In this document: positions 41,710-50,998 of the stretch, piece by piece
How the letters are laid out: each line of letters opens with the position of its first letter
How positions within the stretch are numbered: the first letter of the stretch is position 1
Source of the DNA: Deinococcales bacterium
Lineage (GTDB): Bacteria > Deinococcota > Deinococci > Deinococcales > JAAFIG01
Length of the DNA stretch: 64,000 nt
Reading direction: 5' to 3'
NCBI GenBank assembly: GCA_025352125.1
Contig: JANXTZ010000055.1
Location: forward strand, 17,050-81,049
Notes under the pieces: generated by a model
The model's database searches: none
Told to the model about the DNA's origin: nothing
Seen by the model: only the letters and a program-made list of their open reading frames with translations
Position numbers and translations under genes: made by a program

Positions 41710-44700
41710 TTAAGTTGACTCGAGGCTCGAGGTTTTCAATGTTGAAGGTTTTGCGCGACGAATTTCTTTCAAGAACGGGCTTTCGAGGTGCGTGTAAGAC
41801 AAACTCGCCATGGTGTAAGCCAGACTCAAAACCACCACGGTCAAAATTGCCCAGTAGCCGAAACTCGAAATGCCAAAATACTTGTAATCTTCGTTGTGCA
41901 ACAAGCGCACCAGCTCGAGAATCGGGTAATGCCAGATGTAGAGTCCGAAAGAAATTTTGGCGGTGTAACGCGTGAAACGGTTGTCAATTGTTTTTTTCGC
42001 CCATGAACTGAACGGGGTTGCCGCCAGCACCGTGCCAATCAGAACAGCAAAAAATGGGAAGGCGTAAGGCTGCGAACCCAAACTGAAACTGAATTCGTTG
42101 GCGTGACGCATGTTCCAAACCAAAGCGAGTGCGGCAGCAAATGCACCGACGGCAACCCAGTTGAGGGCTGGGATTTGAATTGGTTTCTCGAGTTTGCCAA
42201 TTCGTTTTTGCCAGTACGCGATGACACCAGCCGTCAAGACTCCGATGCAATACTGGGCGAACAAACCGACGGGGTTGTAATTGGGCATCCAGAATTTTGC
42301 ACCGCCGATCAAGCCATTGTTCCAACTGCGGTCAACACTGTCTGGGACAAGATGGGTCAAAATCCATTGGTGTGCCAGAATTGCCAGGATCAGTACGCCA
42401 ACCCAGTAGGCAAATGCCAAACTTGGTGAGCCTGGTGCGGGTTGCTCGAGCACATTTTTGGTCTTGCTGCGAATCACTGTTTTGCTGATGCTGTGCGTGA
42501 CAATTTGCGTGTCCCCTCGAGTCAGTGTGCGGGTGGTGTCCTTGGTGACGGTTCGAGTGGTTTGTTTGGCGTTTGCCTGAATTTTTCTGGCGAGCACAAA
42601 CAAACCGATCATGAACATTGGCATCAGGGCGTAACAAAACACTTCAAAACCGATACTCCACAACGGACCGTTCAGTTCGACTGGAAAGAACGTCACGTAA
42701 TGAAACGCGGTGGTGAACGTCAAACCGCTGAACAGGCGCAACCACATAAAATCCCCTGGCTCGAGCGCCCGCGCAATGATAAACGTCACGATCAGGCTGA
42801 CGTAAAAACCTGGTGCGATGCGCACAAAACGGCGACGCGCATAATCTTTAAACGAGGGTAATGGCAAACCGTCCAGGTAGCGACGCCAGAATGGAATCGA
42901 GAGCAGCATTCCTGAGAGGACAAAAAAGGCACTGACGCCGTATGCGCCGGTCATCAAAAATTGTTGAATCTCCTGAATCCAGCTTGCTTGTTTGGGCATC
43001 TCGAGGCGTTGCGCCAAATGGCTGAAGACCACCATCAGACACGCGACTGCCCGCACGCCATCCGCGCCGCTCAAGACAAAACCCGAGTCTCGGGGTTCTT
43101 CACGGACAGTCTTGCGCGGCTGGATTCTGCGTCGCCAATTGCTGAACCCCGCAAACCAGTTTTTACGATTGCCCGAGCCAAGCCCAAAGCCCGCCCCCAG
43201 TTGTCCAGAGGCAACAAAATACACGATCAATGGTGGAATCAAGGCAATTGCCGCGCCCGTCACCGCCGCGTCTCGAGCGTCACCGCCCAAGAACGCCAGG
43301 GCTTGCGGCAAGAGGCGCGTGGTTTGGGAGCGCATCAGTAAAATCGCAGCCTCGAGATGATTCCAGGAACTGACAAAAGTCAGCAAACCAACCGTGGTCA
43401 GGACTGGCGAGATCAGCGGCAAACCGATGCGCCAGAAAATTTGCAGGTCGTTCGCGCCATCAATTTTTGCCGCCTCGAGCATGGTTTTTGGCAGGGCGTT
43501 GAGGCTGTACTGCCGCACCAGAAAAACGCCGATGGCACTGACGCTGGCGGGCAACCACAGGGCGCGGGGCGTGTCGATCCAATCCAGAATTCGCATCTCG
43601 AGCAGGTGCGGAATGGCGTTGGACATGGCTGGAAAAACGATAATCCCGAGCACGATTCCAAACAAAATTCGTTTGAATCTAAATTCAAGTGCGGCGAAGG
43701 CAAACCCTGCCAGGGCGCTGCTGACCACGGCAAAAACGCTGGCGAGGCTCGAGACGTAAATGCTGTTCCAGAGGTTGCGCCAGAAATCTGGAACGCGGTC
43801 GAGCAGCAGGCTGTAATTGTAACTGGCGGCATCACCGACACTTAACTGGGTCGAATTGCCGCCGTAGGTTTGCGTGGCTTGAAAAAAAAGCAGCAGCAAG
43901 GGGTAAATACTAAAAAACACGCCAAACGCCACCGCAACTTTTATGACCAACGTCGTGACGGCAGGCAAACGCAGGGGCGCATGGTCGGACTCGAGGCTGG
44001 CGGAGGTATCGATGGCGCTGAAATTTCGCCCAAACAACCAGTAGGCAATGCCGATAAAACCCAGCATGACCAGAAAAAACACCCAGGTCATGGTGCTCGA
44101 AAGTCCAAAGTTGGCGTACTTGAACGCCGTGCCGTAAATATAACCAGGCAGCCGAATCGTATCAAAGTCGCTGTAACTGGCACGCCAAGCGTTGGCTTGC
44201 AAACCCGTGACCAGACCCATTGAAAAAGCCATAAAAACCATTGGTCGCGCCACTGGGAAAGCAATTTTTCGCAGTTGCATCCAGAATCCAGCCCCATCAA
44301 GCTGCGCCGCCTCGAGCACACTGCGTGGAATGGCGCTGAGTGCCATCAGGTACAACAAGACGTTCCAACCCACGGCATTCCAGACCAGACCGAAGGCGTC
44401 CAGATTGTCAAAATTTGAGAATCGGTACGGGATTAACGAACCGATAATCGGCAGGTCGCGCAAGAATCCAAACACATCCTCGAGTGGCGAACTGACCAGC
44501 CGCAGCAGCAAACCCAAGGCTGCGGAAAGCGCCACGGGCGAGGCAATATAGGGCAGGAAAAAAGTCACGCCAAGTTGACCCAGGGCACGCCTGAACACCA
44601 AAAACAGGGCGAACGCAATCGGCAGCGCCACCAGGTGCTGCAAGACCACACCAGGCAAACCGTCCTGCAAGGTGCGCAGCATCGCCGCCCAGTACGGTGG

Positions 44701-44949
44701 GTCGGTGAACACCAGCCAGTACGGGCGCAAACCCCTGAACAAGAATTCGCCAGTGCCCTGCACTGGGTCCCAAACATGGAACGAAATAAACAACGAAAAC
44801 AACAATCCAAACGCGCCAAACCCCAAAAACAAGATAAAAAAAGGCGCGACAAACCAAGCCCCGCCCAAATTTTTATTCGCCGCCGGCTCGAGTTGCCGCG
44901 AGAGGGGTTTATTGGGTGGGATTTTAGTCGTGGGTGACAAGGTCGTCAC
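41710..44949 (-). CDS. Triple fusion: MalF-type permease, MalG-type permease, acyltransferase-3
   Basis: One uninterrupted 1,079-codon frame. Residues 25-310 are a MalF-type sugar permease with the coupling loop EAAQLDGAGFWMQLRKIAFP (about 213). Residues 325-590 are a MalG-type permease with EAAKIDGANDLQIFWRIGLP (about 492). After a basic linker (600-625), residues 628-1,079 form an acyltransferase-3 (OafA-like) domain: DGVRAVACLMVVFSH, FFVLSGMLL, RRRFVRIAPGFY and about ten more membrane segments. A Thr/Arg-rich insert (about 792-836) splits the last domain. Its GTG overlaps the GH2 end by 26 bp, so it is coupled to that gene. It may import oligosaccharides and move acyl groups (inference). 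Confidence 0.86.
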   Translation of the reverse strand: MTTLSPTTKIPPNKPLSRQLEPAANKNLGGAWFVAPFFILFLGFGAFGLLFSLFISFHVWDPVQGTGEFLFRGLRPYWLVFTDPPYWAAMLRTLQDGLPGVVLQHLVALPIAFALFLVFRRALGQLGVTFFLPYIASPVALSAALGLLLRLVSSPLEDVFGFLRDLPIIGSLIPYRFSNFDNLDAFGLVWNAVGWNVLLYLMALSAIPRSVLEAAQLDGAGFWMQLRKIAFPVARPMVFMAFSMGLVTGLQANAWRASYSDFDTIRLPGYIYGTAFKYANFGLSSTMTWVFFLVMLGFIGIAYWLFGRNFSAIDTSASLESDHAPLRLPAVTTLVIKVAVAFGVFFSIYPLLLLFFQATQTYGGNSTQLSVGDAASYNYSLLLDRVPDFWRNLWNSIYVSSLASVFAVVSSALAGFAFAALEFRFKRILFGIVLGIIVFPAMSNAIPHLLEMRILDWIDTPRALWLPASVSAIGVFLVRQYSLNALPKTMLEAAKIDGANDLQIFWRIGLPLISPVLTTVGLLTFVSSWNHLEAAILLMRSQTTRLLPQALAFLGGDARDAAVTGAAIALIPPLIVYFVASGQLGAGFGLGSGNRKNWFAGFSNWRRRIQPRKTVREEPRDSGFVLSGADGVRAVACLMVVFSHLAQRLEMPKQASWIQEIQQFLMTGAYGVSAFFVLSGMLLSIPFWRRYLDGLPLPSFKDYARRRFVRIAPGFYVSLIVTFIIARALEPGDFMWLRLFSGLTFTTAFHYVTFFPVELNGPLWSIGFEVFCYALMPMFMIGLFVLARKIQANAKQTTRTVTKDTTRTLTRGDTQIVTHSISKTVIRSKTKNVLEQPAPGSPSLAFAYWVGVLILAILAHQWILTHLVPDSVDRSWNNGLIGGAKFWMPNYNPVGLFAQYCIGVLTAGVIAYWQKRIGKLEKPIQIPALNWVAVGAFAAALALVWNMRHANEFSFSLGSQPYAFPFFAVLIGTVLAATPFSSWAKKTIDNRFTRYTAKISFGLYIWHYPILELVRLLHNEDYKYFGISSFGYWAILTVVVLSLAYTMASLSYTHLESPFLKEIRRAKPSTLKTSSLEST

Positions 44950-47395
44950 GCTTTACATTCAGCACGCCCGCGCCGCCAAGCCATTGTGCCTTCAGGCTTT
45001 TGAGCAGGTTTTTGGGGATGCTCGAGAGGGGAATGGTTTGAACGTCGCCAGGGATCAGATCAAACATGTTATCAGCTAGATTTAAGCCGTGAATGAAAAC
45101 GCCCTTGACGGGTTTACGGCTCGAGATTTGCAAGTGTTGATCGTGCCACTCGAGTTCTATTTCTGGGGCTTGAAAATCAAAATATTTGAACGGCTCTGGG
45201 AACAAGACATGGCGGGCAATGACCGTATTGCCCGTCAGCAACCGCGCGGCAATCACCACGGTGTCCTCATGCCTGGGGGCGAACACGCCCAGCTCGAGCA
45301 CGCCGTTGGCAGGAATCACGACCTCGCGGCTTTCAAAATTCAGCTCAACCCCAGCCAAACTCAAAGCTCTAAGCTCGAGTGTGCAGCTCAAAGGCTCCAG
45401 GGTCGTGTTTAACGCCCAGACCGAGCCATCGTTCCAAAGGTTGATGCTGACGCTTGCAAGGGCGCGTTTGATCGCGTAATAGGCGGGCTTTGGTGTGGCG
45501 CTCGAATCAATGATCGCCCAGGAGCTGACCGCCCAGCAATCGTTGATCTGCCAGACCAAAGCGCCGCCAACGGCGCGTTTGCCCGCAACGCCCCAACGTC
45601 TGCGCCAGATGCGGTAGGCGCAATCCATCGCCTCGCTCTGCACCAGTTGCGTGGCGTAAACAAATTCAGCCAGGTTTGTCGTCAGTTTTTGCGTGTCGGT
45701 GATGTAGGCGTTCAAGCGCCGCATCCCCTCACCGGCTTTCATGTGATGCTCGAAACCACGGCTCTGCGGATGGCGCTCCTCGGGTGGCAAGACCGCCTCG
45801 AGCGTGCTCAAATGCGCGGCGCTCGCCATGCCAAATTCGCTGACGAACCGTCCCTCGAGTTTGACGTAATCGCGGTAAGGACGCGCCATGCCGCCCCAAA
45901 CGTCCCAGGTGTGACGGTCGGCGATGCTTGGATCGTCGGGATACTTGCCATAAAACGGGCTGCCAGGTTGGTAATAGCGCTCTGGGTCGAGTTCTTGCAG
46001 CAATTCTGGCAGCAGGCGTTCGTAAATGACTCGAGCGGGCATTTCGGGATTTTCTTCTGGGGTCAAATCGGCTTTGTACAGACCTTGCCCAAACGCCAAG
46101 GGGTAATCTTCGTTGTTGCCCGTCCAGATCGCCAGGCACGGATGATGCCGCAAGCGTTTGATGTTGGCGATTGCCTCGAGCTTGACGTTTTGTATGAATT
46201 CTGGATAGCCAGGGTAGATGCCGCAACCGAACATAAAATCTTGCCAGACCAGAATGCCAGCCTCGTCGCAGAGTTCGTAAAAGGCATCGTCTTCGTAAAT
46301 GCCGCCGCCCCAGACGCGCAGCATCTGCATGTTGGCGGCTTTGGTCTGGCTGATCCGTTCGCTGTAACGTTTGCGGGTCACGCGGGTCAGCATCAAATCG
46401 TCGGGAATCCAATTTGCGCCGCCCATCACCATGGGAATGCCGTTGACCTCAAAATAAAAGCTCGAGCCTGCCTCATCCGCGACGGCTTCCTGAACCACAC
46501 GGATTTGGCGCAAACCAATTTTTTGGGTTTTGAAATCCAGGTGTTGCCCGTCACGCGCCAACTCGAAAATCACGGTGTAAAGCGGCTGACCGCCGTACAA
46601 ATGCGGATACCAGAGTTTGGCTTGTTCGACCAAAAACCTGTGCTCGACTTGGTTGCTGACATCAAGCACCGATTTGGACAATTCGCTGCCATTTGGGTCG
46701 AGCAAAGACATCACCAGTTTTGCGCCTTTGATCGCACCCTCGAGCTTGACCGACACGGATAATGTTGCACAGTCCAGACCAGCGCTCAATTCGGGCTGAA
46801 CATGCCATTCACCAATTCTGGCGCTGAACGTCTCGAGCCTGACGGAGCGCCACAAGCCCAGATCAACCAGCTTCGGACCCCAATCCCAGGAGTAATGGTA
46901 CTGGGCTTTGCGCACGTACAGACGGCTCGAGTCGCCATTCCAGAGTGGACGTTTGCCACCGTTTGCCCGTTCAAGCTCGAGTCCTTTGTGCCAGGCACTT
47001 TCAAACAAAACATGCAAAGAATTTTTTTCTTGCAGCGACACTTCAACGCGGCTTGGCACAAACATGTTCTCAGATTTTAAAATTTGCAAGCCGTTCAGCC
47101 AAACCGTGGCAAAGGTGTCCAACCCGTCAAAGCACAACCAGGCATTTTTTTCGGTTTTGCTGCCCTCAAACTCGAGCTTGTACAACCAGTCCGCCTCGCC
47201 GACCCACTGCACGTCCAACTCGTTGGTGTTGAAATACGGATCGGGAATCACACCGGCATCGAGCAGGGTTTGATAAACAGTGCTGGGCGCTGTGGTCGGC
47301 AACCAATTTTCGGTGGTGGCAAAATCGCTTTCCAGGCTGAGCTTTTGGTTGCGGCGTTTCAACTTCCAATGTTGCTCGAGTGAACGTTCTGTCAT
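44924..47395 (-). CDS. Glycoside hydrolase family 2, beta-mannosidase-like
   Basis: This 823-residue cytoplasmic enzyme has the GH2 layout: jelly-roll sandwich (1-190), Ig-like (190-300), TIM barrel (300-610) and C-terminal beta domains. The acid/base is Glu429 in TGNNED and the nucleophile Glu520 in VSEFGMAS. The WNGDSSRLYVRKAQYHYSWDWGP segment is characteristic of beta-mannosidases, so it probably trims beta-mannosides or manno-oligosaccharides. The ATG at 47,395 follows GGAGTCTTCAA; 12 extra codons upstream are disfavoured. It is divergent from the LacI gene and coupled to the permease fusion. Confidence 0.9.
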   Translation of the reverse strand: MTERSLEQHWKLKRRNQKLSLESDFATTENWLPTTAPSTVYQTLLDAGVIPDPYFNTNELDVQWVGEADWLYKLEFEGSKTEKNAWLCFDGLDTFATVWLNGLQILKSENMFVPSRVEVSLQEKNSLHVLFESAWHKGLELERANGGKRPLWNGDSSRLYVRKAQYHYSWDWGPKLVDLGLWRSVRLETFSARIGEWHVQPELSAGLDCATLSVSVKLEGAIKGAKLVMSLLDPNGSELSKSVLDVSNQVEHRFLVEQAKLWYPHLYGGQPLYTVIFELARDGQHLDFKTQKIGLRQIRVVQEAVADEAGSSFYFEVNGIPMVMGGANWIPDDLMLTRVTRKRYSERISQTKAANMQMLRVWGGGIYEDDAFYELCDEAGILVWQDFMFGCGIYPGYPEFIQNVKLEAIANIKRLRHHPCLAIWTGNNEDYPLAFGQGLYKADLTPEENPEMPARVIYERLLPELLQELDPERYYQPGSPFYGKYPDDPSIADRHTWDVWGGMARPYRDYVKLEGRFVSEFGMASAAHLSTLEAVLPPEERHPQSRGFEHHMKAGEGMRRLNAYITDTQKLTTNLAEFVYATQLVQSEAMDCAYRIWRRRWGVAGKRAVGGALVWQINDCWAVSSWAIIDSSATPKPAYYAIKRALASVSINLWNDGSVWALNTTLEPLSCTLELRALSLAGVELNFESREVVIPANGVLELGVFAPRHEDTVVIAARLLTGNTVIARHVLFPEPFKYFDFQAPEIELEWHDQHLQISSRKPVKGVFIHGLNLADNMFDLIPGDVQTIPLSSIPKNLLKSLKAQWLGGAGVLNVKRDDLVTHD

Positions 47396-47408
47396 TTGAA
47401 GACTCCTG

Positions 47409-47420
47409 AATTTAGTAAAC
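47409..47420. promoter_or_regulatory. AATTTAGTAAAC motif upstream of the GH2 gene
   Basis: This 12-mer, 14-25 bp before the GH2 start, nearly repeats as AATTTACTAAAC at 49,440-49,451 before the binding-protein gene. The core TTTA-S-TAAA is palindromic. A shared regulator is possible but the sequence is AT-rich and short. Confidence 0.3.
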
Positions 47421-47582
47421 TGAATATACAAAAGGTATCACTTCAAGCCCCAAAGTGTCAAACACAAGTTCAAAATAACCCGACTGGCAAGAGTTTAATC
47501 AATATTGAATAAAATTTGTTCGGCAAACCTTATTTTACCTTGTTGCTAAAACACAAGCAACTTCTGTTACAATCCCTGAATC

Positions 47583-48590
47583 ATGCGAGCCATTGAAAGC
47601 AGTTCTGTGACCATCCGCGACGTTGCCAGGCGGGCTGGTGTTTCGATTGGCACGGTTTCGAGGGCACTCAAGAACCAGGCGGGTCTGACCGAAGACACCC
47701 GTCAACAGGTCTTACGTTCCGCCCTCGAGCTTGGTTACGACACCACAAATCTACGCCCCAACAAGCTCAGGCGGGTCAGTTTTTTGACCTCGAGGTTGCC
47801 AGATCTAACGATCAATCCGTTTTACTCGCCCGTCTTGCACGGGGTCGAAGACGCCTGCCGCGACGAGGAGATTGTCTTGTCCTACACCTCATTGCGCCCT
47901 GGCGACCGGGCTGTCGAAATCGTGCGTCGCCACGAGGCGGACGGTTTGCTGTGCGCCGGTTATTTCGAGCCAAAATTGATGGAAAGGATTGCGGCAATAG
48001 GTTTACCATTGGTGCTCATCGATCACTTCGCACCAGGCATCGCCAGCGTCAACATGGACAACATCAACGGTGCCAAAAAGGCGGTCACGCACTTGCTGCA
48101 AAAAGGTTATCAACGAATTGCCTTCATGGGCGGTCCCAACCATCACTCGATTCAACAGCGGCTTTACGGCTTCAGGCAAGCACTTTTCGATGCGGGCGTG
48201 CCTGCCGACCCAACCCTGGAAATGACCCCCGACCCACCCTTCACCCCAGCAGGCACCGAGGCGGCGATGCGCCAGCTCTTAAAACTCGAGCCTCGTCCAG
48301 ACGCGGTTTTTGTCGTCAATGACCTCTCGGCGCTCTGGGCAATGCAGGTTTGTCTCGAGGCTGGTTTACGGATTCCCGAAGACATTGCCTTTGTTGGTTT
48401 TGATGACATTCATGCCGCCTCACACGCGCATCCGCCGTTAACCACCGTTCGGGTCAACAAGGAATTGCTGGGCAGACGCGGACTCGAGTCACTGCTGGCA
48501 CGCCGCACTGGTGAAACGATGATTGAAACAGAATTGATCGTGCGTGGCAGCTCTGTAGCCAAAAATTTTCGTAAACAAACCAAAAAATAA
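47583..48590 (+). CDS. LacI-family transcriptional regulator
   Basis: This 335-residue repressor has a helix-turn-helix (TIRDVARRAGVSIGTVSRAL, residues 9-28, hinge helix to about 60) and a periplasmic-binding-protein-like sensor domain (FFTSRLPDLTINPFYSPVL onwards, GLLCAGYFEP, RIAFMGGPNHH, FVGFDDIHAA). It sits between the GH2/fusion operon (divergent) and the import and glycosidase genes, so it is the natural controller of the region, probably with an oligosaccharide inducer. A TACAAT box ends nine bases before the ATG, leaving almost no leader. Confidence 0.93.
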   Translation: MRAIESSSVTIRDVARRAGVSIGTVSRALKNQAGLTEDTRQQVLRSALELGYDTTNLRPNKLRRVSFLTSRLPDLTINPFYSPVLHGVEDACRDEEIVLSYTSLRPGDRAVEIVRRHEADGLLCAGYFEPKLMERIAAIGLPLVLIDHFAPGIASVNMDNINGAKKAVTHLLQKGYQRIAFMGGPNHHSIQQRLYGFRQALFDAGVPADPTLEMTPDPPFTPAGTEAAMRQLLKLEPRPDAVFVVNDLSALWAMQVCLEAGLRIPEDIAFVGFDDIHAASHAHPPLTTVRVNKELLGRRGLESLLARRTGETMIETELIVRGSSVAKNFRKQTKK

Positions 48591-48781
48591 GACAAAATTG
48601 TCACTCGAGAATCGGCTCGAGCTGGGCTTTTGGCACTTGACCCGAATCTGCGGTTTATGACCACAACTCGAGTCAAAATCGAGGTACACTCTGCCCAATC
48701 CACATTCTGTCAACAAATCAAGACCGAAAATTTGTTTGGTCGTCACTTCTAACTCGAGAATCAGACTTAAGGGTTGTGTTT

Positions 48782-49417
48782 ATGAAAAATGAATCGGTGC
48801 TTTTGGGACAGCGTTTTTTTCCAGAATCTGGAATGTTAGAAGACCTCTTGGTGGCTTTTGGCGCTAGCGCCCTCATTGCCCTCCTGGCGCAAATTTCGGT
48901 TGGTTCAGGACCATCACCGATGACAGGCTTTACCCTGGGAGTATTTTTGGTGGCGTTGCTTTTCGGTGCCAAACGCGCCGTTTTGGCGCTCTTCTTGTAC
49001 TTTCTCGAGGCTGCCCTCGGTTTGCCAGTCTTGTCTGGCTTGCTCGGCGGTTGGCATAAATTGTTTTTACCAAACGCAGGCTATTTTGTGGGTGCGTTGG
49101 CGGCGGCTCTCACCGTCGGCTATTTGGCAAACCGAGGTTGGACACGCAAACCTCAGCTTATTTTTGCGGCGGTTCTGATTGGCACAGCCCTTATTTACGC
49201 TGTTGCCTTGCCTTGGCTTGCCATTGCTGCCCCAGAGATACCATTTCCCCAAACCGAGCAAACCATCGCCCTGTCTTCAAACCCTATCATGAATGTTTTG
49301 AAAGCTGGCTTTTTCCCGTTTCTGATAGGGGATTTTGTAAAAGCCCTGATTTGTGTGGCGGTTTTTCTCTGCGCCTGGGCGCTCGATGTGCGTTTCACTC
49401 TTGACAAGAATCTTTAG
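48782..49417 (+). CDS. bioY: BioY-like biotin transporter S component
   Basis: This 211-residue membrane protein has six hydrophobic segments and a BioY pattern: GSGPSPMTGFTLGVFLVALLFG, LFLYFLEAALGLPV, then LPNAGYFVGALAAALTVGYLA and a late PFLIGDFVKALICV. It is the substrate-binding subunit of an ECF biotin importer; the ATPase and EcfT subunits are elsewhere. The spot between LacI and the sugar importer seems incidental. The ATG at 48,782 has AAGGG eight bases upstream; a GTG two codons earlier is also in frame. Confidence 0.82.
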   Translation: MKNESVLLGQRFFPESGMLEDLLVAFGASALIALLAQISVGSGPSPMTGFTLGVFLVALLFGAKRAVLALFLYFLEAALGLPVLSGLLGGWHKLFLPNAGYFVGALAAALTVGYLANRGWTRKPQLIFAAVLIGTALIYAVALPWLAIAAPEIPFPQTEQTIALSSNPIMNVLKAGFFPFLIGDFVKALICVAVFLCAWALDVRFTLDKNL

Positions 49418-49439
49418 CTGAGATACGCTTTGAGCAAGC

Positions 49440-49451
49440 AATTTACTAAAC
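49440..49451. promoter_or_regulatory. AATTTACTAAAC motif upstream of the binding-protein gene
   Basis: Second copy of the 12-mer found upstream of the GH2 gene, here 72-83 bp before the solute-binding protein start. Confidence 0.3.
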
Positions 49452-49464
49452 AAACTGGCAATGG

Positions 49465-49496
49465 CGTCATCGGCGCTTTCTTTTTGGCTGATGACG
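49465..49496 (+). promoter_or_regulatory. Leader hairpin of the binding-protein gene
   Basis: CGTCATCGGC and GCTGATGACG pair over 10 bp with one wobble around a 12-base T-rich loop, 26 bp before the ATG. There is no T-run, so an mRNA-stabilising role is more likely than termination. Confidence 0.45.
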
Positions 49497-49522
49497 ATTC
49501 AAAGCACTTCTTGGAGGAAAGT

Positions 49523-50890
49523 ATGAATAAGAAGATGGTTCGGTTCTTGACTTTGGCAGGCATGGGTGCGCTCGCACTGGCAAGCTTGGCTGCCACGGCG
49601 CAAAGTGGACGGTCAACGGTTGTCTGGTTCGTCGGTGTTGGTACAGGTGGTCAACCAGCCCAAATTGAAGGCGAAAAAGCTGCCGTCGAACGTTTTAACA
49701 AGTCCTCGGAAAAGATTCAAATCGACTTGCAAATCGTCGATTACAACTCGGCTCGAGATAACCTCTCGGCTCGTATTGCCGCCGGCAACCCGCCAGATAT
49801 TGTCGGTCCAGTCGGTAACACCGGTGCAAACTGGTTCAAAGGTCAATGGGTTGACCTTGATCCCTTGGTTGCCAAGTACAAGCCAGACCTTTCTGGTTTC
49901 GAGCCTGCCCTCTTAAAATTCTACAAAGAATCACAAGAAGGCACCGGCTTGCCATACGCCGTTTACCCCAGCTTCATTTACTACAACAAGGCACTCTTTG
50001 ACGAAGCCAAACTGCCATACCCACCGAGCAAAGTTGGCGAAAAATACCAAGGTCAAACCTGGGACTGGAACGCCATGCGCCGCTTGGCAATGAAATTGAC
50101 TTATGACAGCAAGGGACGTTCGTCAACCCAATCGGGGTTTGATGCCAAAAACATTGTAACCTACGGATTTATCAACCAGTGGACCACCGATTACGTGACC
50201 TCGATTGCCGCTCAATTTAAACCAACGGCACTGTACGACGCCAAGACAGGCAAAGCTGTGGTTGATCCAACGACGATGACCGCTTTGCGTTGGTATTACA
50301 ACGGCATTTGGAAAGACCACTTCATCCCCAACCAAGACGCTCAAAACTCTGACCTGTTGGGTCGCGGCAATCCCTTCAACTCGGGCAATGTTGCGATGGG
50401 CTTCACCCACCTCTGGTACACCTGCTGCCTCGATGCTGGCAAGGATGCCAAGGTCAAAGACTGGGGCGTTGCTGTTGTTCCAAGCTACAACGGCAAGACC
50501 ACCGCGAAATTACACGCCGATACCTTCCGCATGATGAAGGGCGCCAAGAACCAAGACGCCGCCTTCCAAGCCATGATGTGGGTCATGAAGCAAAAAGACC
50601 TCTTCACCACCTACGGCGCGTTCCCAGCCGATGTCAATCTTCAAGACGATTACATTGCTGCCGTCAACAAAAAGTATGCTGGCGTCAAGATTAACTGGAC
50701 CACCATTCAAGACATGCTCAAGTACGTCGATACCCCAAGCCACGAAGCTTACATGCCAAACTTCACCAAAGCTGGCGATATTCAAACCAAGTTGCTGACC
50801 AAGATCATGACCTTGCCAAACTTGGACCTGTCCAAAGAAGTCAGTGATTTCAAAGCAGAAATGCAACGCGCTTTCGACGAGAAGAAGTAA
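49523..50890 (+). CDS. Sugar ABC transporter solute-binding protein (family 1)
   Basis: This 455-residue exported protein has a signal peptide (VRFLTLAGMGALALASLAATAQ) and a family-1 binding fold: VVWFVGVGTGGQPAQIEGEKAAVERFN, YNSARDNLSARIAAGNPPDIVGPVG, GLPYAVYPSFIYYN and a C-terminal lobe with WTTIQDMLKYVDTPSHEAYMPNF. It should capture oligosaccharides for the two permeases that follow. Codon use is strongly biased, suggesting high expression. GGAGGAAAG precedes the ATG; open codons to 49,430 are not used. Confidence 0.93.
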   Translation: MNKKMVRFLTLAGMGALALASLAATAQSGRSTVVWFVGVGTGGQPAQIEGEKAAVERFNKSSEKIQIDLQIVDYNSARDNLSARIAAGNPPDIVGPVGNTGANWFKGQWVDLDPLVAKYKPDLSGFEPALLKFYKESQEGTGLPYAVYPSFIYYNKALFDEAKLPYPPSKVGEKYQGQTWDWNAMRRLAMKLTYDSKGRSSTQSGFDAKNIVTYGFINQWTTDYVTSIAAQFKPTALYDAKTGKAVVDPTTMTALRWYYNGIWKDHFIPNQDAQNSDLLGRGNPFNSGNVAMGFTHLWYTCCLDAGKDAKVKDWGVAVVPSYNGKTTAKLHADTFRMMKGAKNQDAAFQAMMWVMKQKDLFTTYGAFPADVNLQDDYIAAVNKKYAGVKINWTTIQDMLKYVDTPSHEAYMPNFTKAGDIQTKLLTKIMTLPNLDLSKEVSDFKAEMQRAFDEKK

Positions 50891-50929
50891 GTCACAACAG
50901 ATTGCTGGCTTCTCGAGTCTTCTCCTCAA

Positions 50930-50955
50930 CCTCCGCGCCAGGTTTGGCGCGGAGG
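50930..50955 (+). promoter_or_regulatory. GC-rich hairpin between binding-protein and permease genes
   Basis: CCTCCGCGCCA and TGGCGCGGAGG form a perfect 11-bp stem with a GGTT loop and no T-run. Such structures commonly stabilise the abundant binding-protein mRNA and lower permease expression. Confidence 0.6.
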
Positions 50956-50998
50956 AATTTCCTAGAAAACAAATCAAAATTCGTAATGTGAGGTCAAA

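Noticed and set aside
45647..46762. A 371-codon open frame on the plus strand
   Set aside because: It lies wholly opposite the beta-mannosidase-like gene, whose catalytic motifs are complete. The plus-strand translation resembles no family.
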